Of a DNA stretch of 5,443 nt, positions 4,508-5,443 are shown in pieces. Numbering within the stretch: the stretch's first letter is position 1; each line of letters starts with the position of its first letter. A program made the position numbers and the translations under genes. The stretch spans positions 1 to 5,443 of the forward strand of contig JAADHX010000129.1 of the NCBI GenBank assembly GCA_013151655.1. The letters run 5' to 3'. Below the pieces are notes generated by a model. It searched no databases, had not been told where the DNA came from, and saw only the letters and a program-made list of their open reading frames with translations. Source of the stretch: Actinomycetota bacterium (GTDB taxonomy: Bacteria > Actinomycetota > Acidimicrobiia > Acidimicrobiales > Poriferisodalaceae).

Positions 4508-5443
4508 CCGCGCGATACCGGGCTCTGAACAATGCGTAGGCGATCGCACCGGCCAAGATCGGCAGCCAATAGCTGACGAGCCGGTAAGCCAGTGTTGCCA
4601 GAACCGCCCGGCCAGGGCTAACACCTGCGGCGATTAGAGCCGCCGTCAGCCCGGCCTCGACGAATCCAAGACCGCCTGGAGTGATGGGAATCATGCTCAG
4701 TACCGCGCCAGCCACGTAGGCGAGCAGGACGAGCGATACACGATGATCGTCACCAACAGCGACCAGGGCCGCCAGCAGAGCGTAGAAGTCGAAGAGCCAC
4801 TTCCCCACCGATGCGACGGCGGCGCGGGGCCAGCGAGATCCAATCGCCGACAGCACCGAATCGCGTTCGTTCACCAAACGATCGGGGATTGCGACCGTGC
4901 CAGGCTGCGATGGGTGGAAACGTTCAACGAGGCGCCCAACTGCCATAAGCAGGCGGCTCGACCTGGCTAGATATAGCGCAGCTACACCGAGCACCACGAA
5001 CATGGCGCCACCAATCCACGCGGCCCGAGCAATGGTGTTTGGTACTGGCATACCGGCAAGAATCGCCGGAATCGAAATGATCGGCAGCACAAACAGCGAT
5101 GCCGTTGTTATCAACGACAACGCCGTGAGGGATGCGGCCGCCGAAGCAGGATCTGAGCCCGAGGTCTGCAACATTCTGAACTGGAGCGCGCCACCAGCCG
5201 CCGCGCCGCCTGGCACAACTCGGCTGAAGGCATTGGAGGCGAGGTGCGATGTGATGAGCTCGAACCAGCCGACGTCCTTAAAGGCAATTCGTTGCAGATA
5301 CCAAACAGCAGCAAAGCTCAGTAGCTCGGCCAGCAGCATTAGACCGAACCAGCCCGGCGCAATGTTGGACAACCGGGGCCACGCCTTCAGGACCTCGGTG
5401 AGCGATGGCGCGACGAGATACATCGCGGTCGCTGTGACCGCGA
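4488..5443 (-). CDS. YbhN-like integral membrane protein (LPG-synthase TM domain), 5'-partial
   Basis: A polytopic protein of the lysylphosphatidylglycerol-synthase transmembrane (UPF0104/YbhN, flippase-like) family. It carries only the membrane domain, with no soluble aminoacyl-transferase domain. Family landmarks, numbered from ATG 5423, are SRVVPGGAAAGGALQFRML (67-85), a polar linker (about 165-200), and SMIPITPGGLGFVEAGLT (243-260) followed by GRAVLATLAYRLVSYWLPI (271-289). About seven hydrophobic segments are visible. The frame stays open from ATG 5423 to the window edge, reading AVTATAMYLV, which looks like the middle of a first membrane helix. The true start is therefore probably beyond 5443 and the Met at 5423 internal. 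Relatives have been linked to lipid translocation or envelope polymers; the exact substrate cannot be read here. Its stop (4490-4488) lies within menG. Confidence 0.85.
   Translation of the reverse strand, partial: AVTATAMYLVAPSLTEVLKAWPRLSNIAPGWFGLMLLAELLSFAAVWYLQRIAFKDVGWFELITSHLASNAFSRVVPGGAAAGGALQFRMLQTSGSDPASAAASLTALSLITTASLFVLPIISIPAILAGMPVPNTIARAAWIGGAMFVVLGVAALYLARSSRLLMAVGRLVERFHPSQPGTVAIPDRLVNERDSVLSAIGSRWPRAAVASVGKWLFDFYALLAALVAVGDDHRVSLVLLAYVAGAVLSMIPITPGGLGFVEAGLTAALIAAGVSPGRAVLATLAYRLVSYWLPILAGAIAYALFRARYRAVSLSLP

Noticed and set aside
4488..5443. Lysylphosphatidylglycerol synthase (MprF) itself
   Set aside because: Only the membrane domain is seen; the sequence ends after the last helix with no C-terminal lysyl-transferase domain.

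Overview
The window is a compact stretch of chromosome from a GC-rich actinomycete. The strongest clue is a mycothiol synthase gene (mshD), since mycothiol is made almost only by Actinomycetota. A menaquinone-type methyltransferase and Actinobacteria-like RlmN and VIT proteins agree with that. The composition is less GC-extreme than Streptomyces or Mycobacterium and the genes are short and closely packed. That would fit a lineage such as the Acidimicrobiia, but this placement is an inference and not proven here.

Layout, left to right. A 32-bp unit is repeated twice at the left edge (1-64) and abuts the stop codon of nth, an endonuclease III on the minus strand. nth and mshD are divergent across a short spacer that carries a duplicated 10-bp C-rich word and a candidate nth promoter placing transcription start at the nth ATG. 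mshD ends at the first base of a 21-bp tandem repeat (1511-1587), which fills the gap to the convergent VIT1/CCC1-family metal-transporter gene. VIT and rlmN are divergent from a spacer of about 40 bp. rlmN is followed by a small unrecognised four-helix membrane protein, which overlaps the start of menG (ubiE) by 4 nt, so these three form a probable operon. menG converges with, and overlaps by 20 nt, a YbhN-type (LPG-synthase transmembrane domain) protein on the minus strand whose N-terminus lies beyond the right edge.

The content is mostly housekeeping: base-excision repair (Nth), low-molecular-weight thiol synthesis (MshD), probable iron/manganese handling (VIT), rRNA/tRNA A2 methylation (RlmN), the last step of menaquinone synthesis (MenG) and a membrane-lipid-related protein (YbhN-like). 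A redox/iron theme can be drawn (Fe-S proteins Nth and RlmN, mycothiol, VIT, menaquinone), but it is only suggestive. I see no phage, transposon, CRISPR, toxin-antitoxin or defence genes, and no clear new multi-gene system. The less ordinary items are the two tandem-repeat blocks bracketing the nth-mshD pair, the shortened mycothiol synthase, and the uncharacterised membrane protein coupled to menG. No gene-free stretch exceeds 300 bases.
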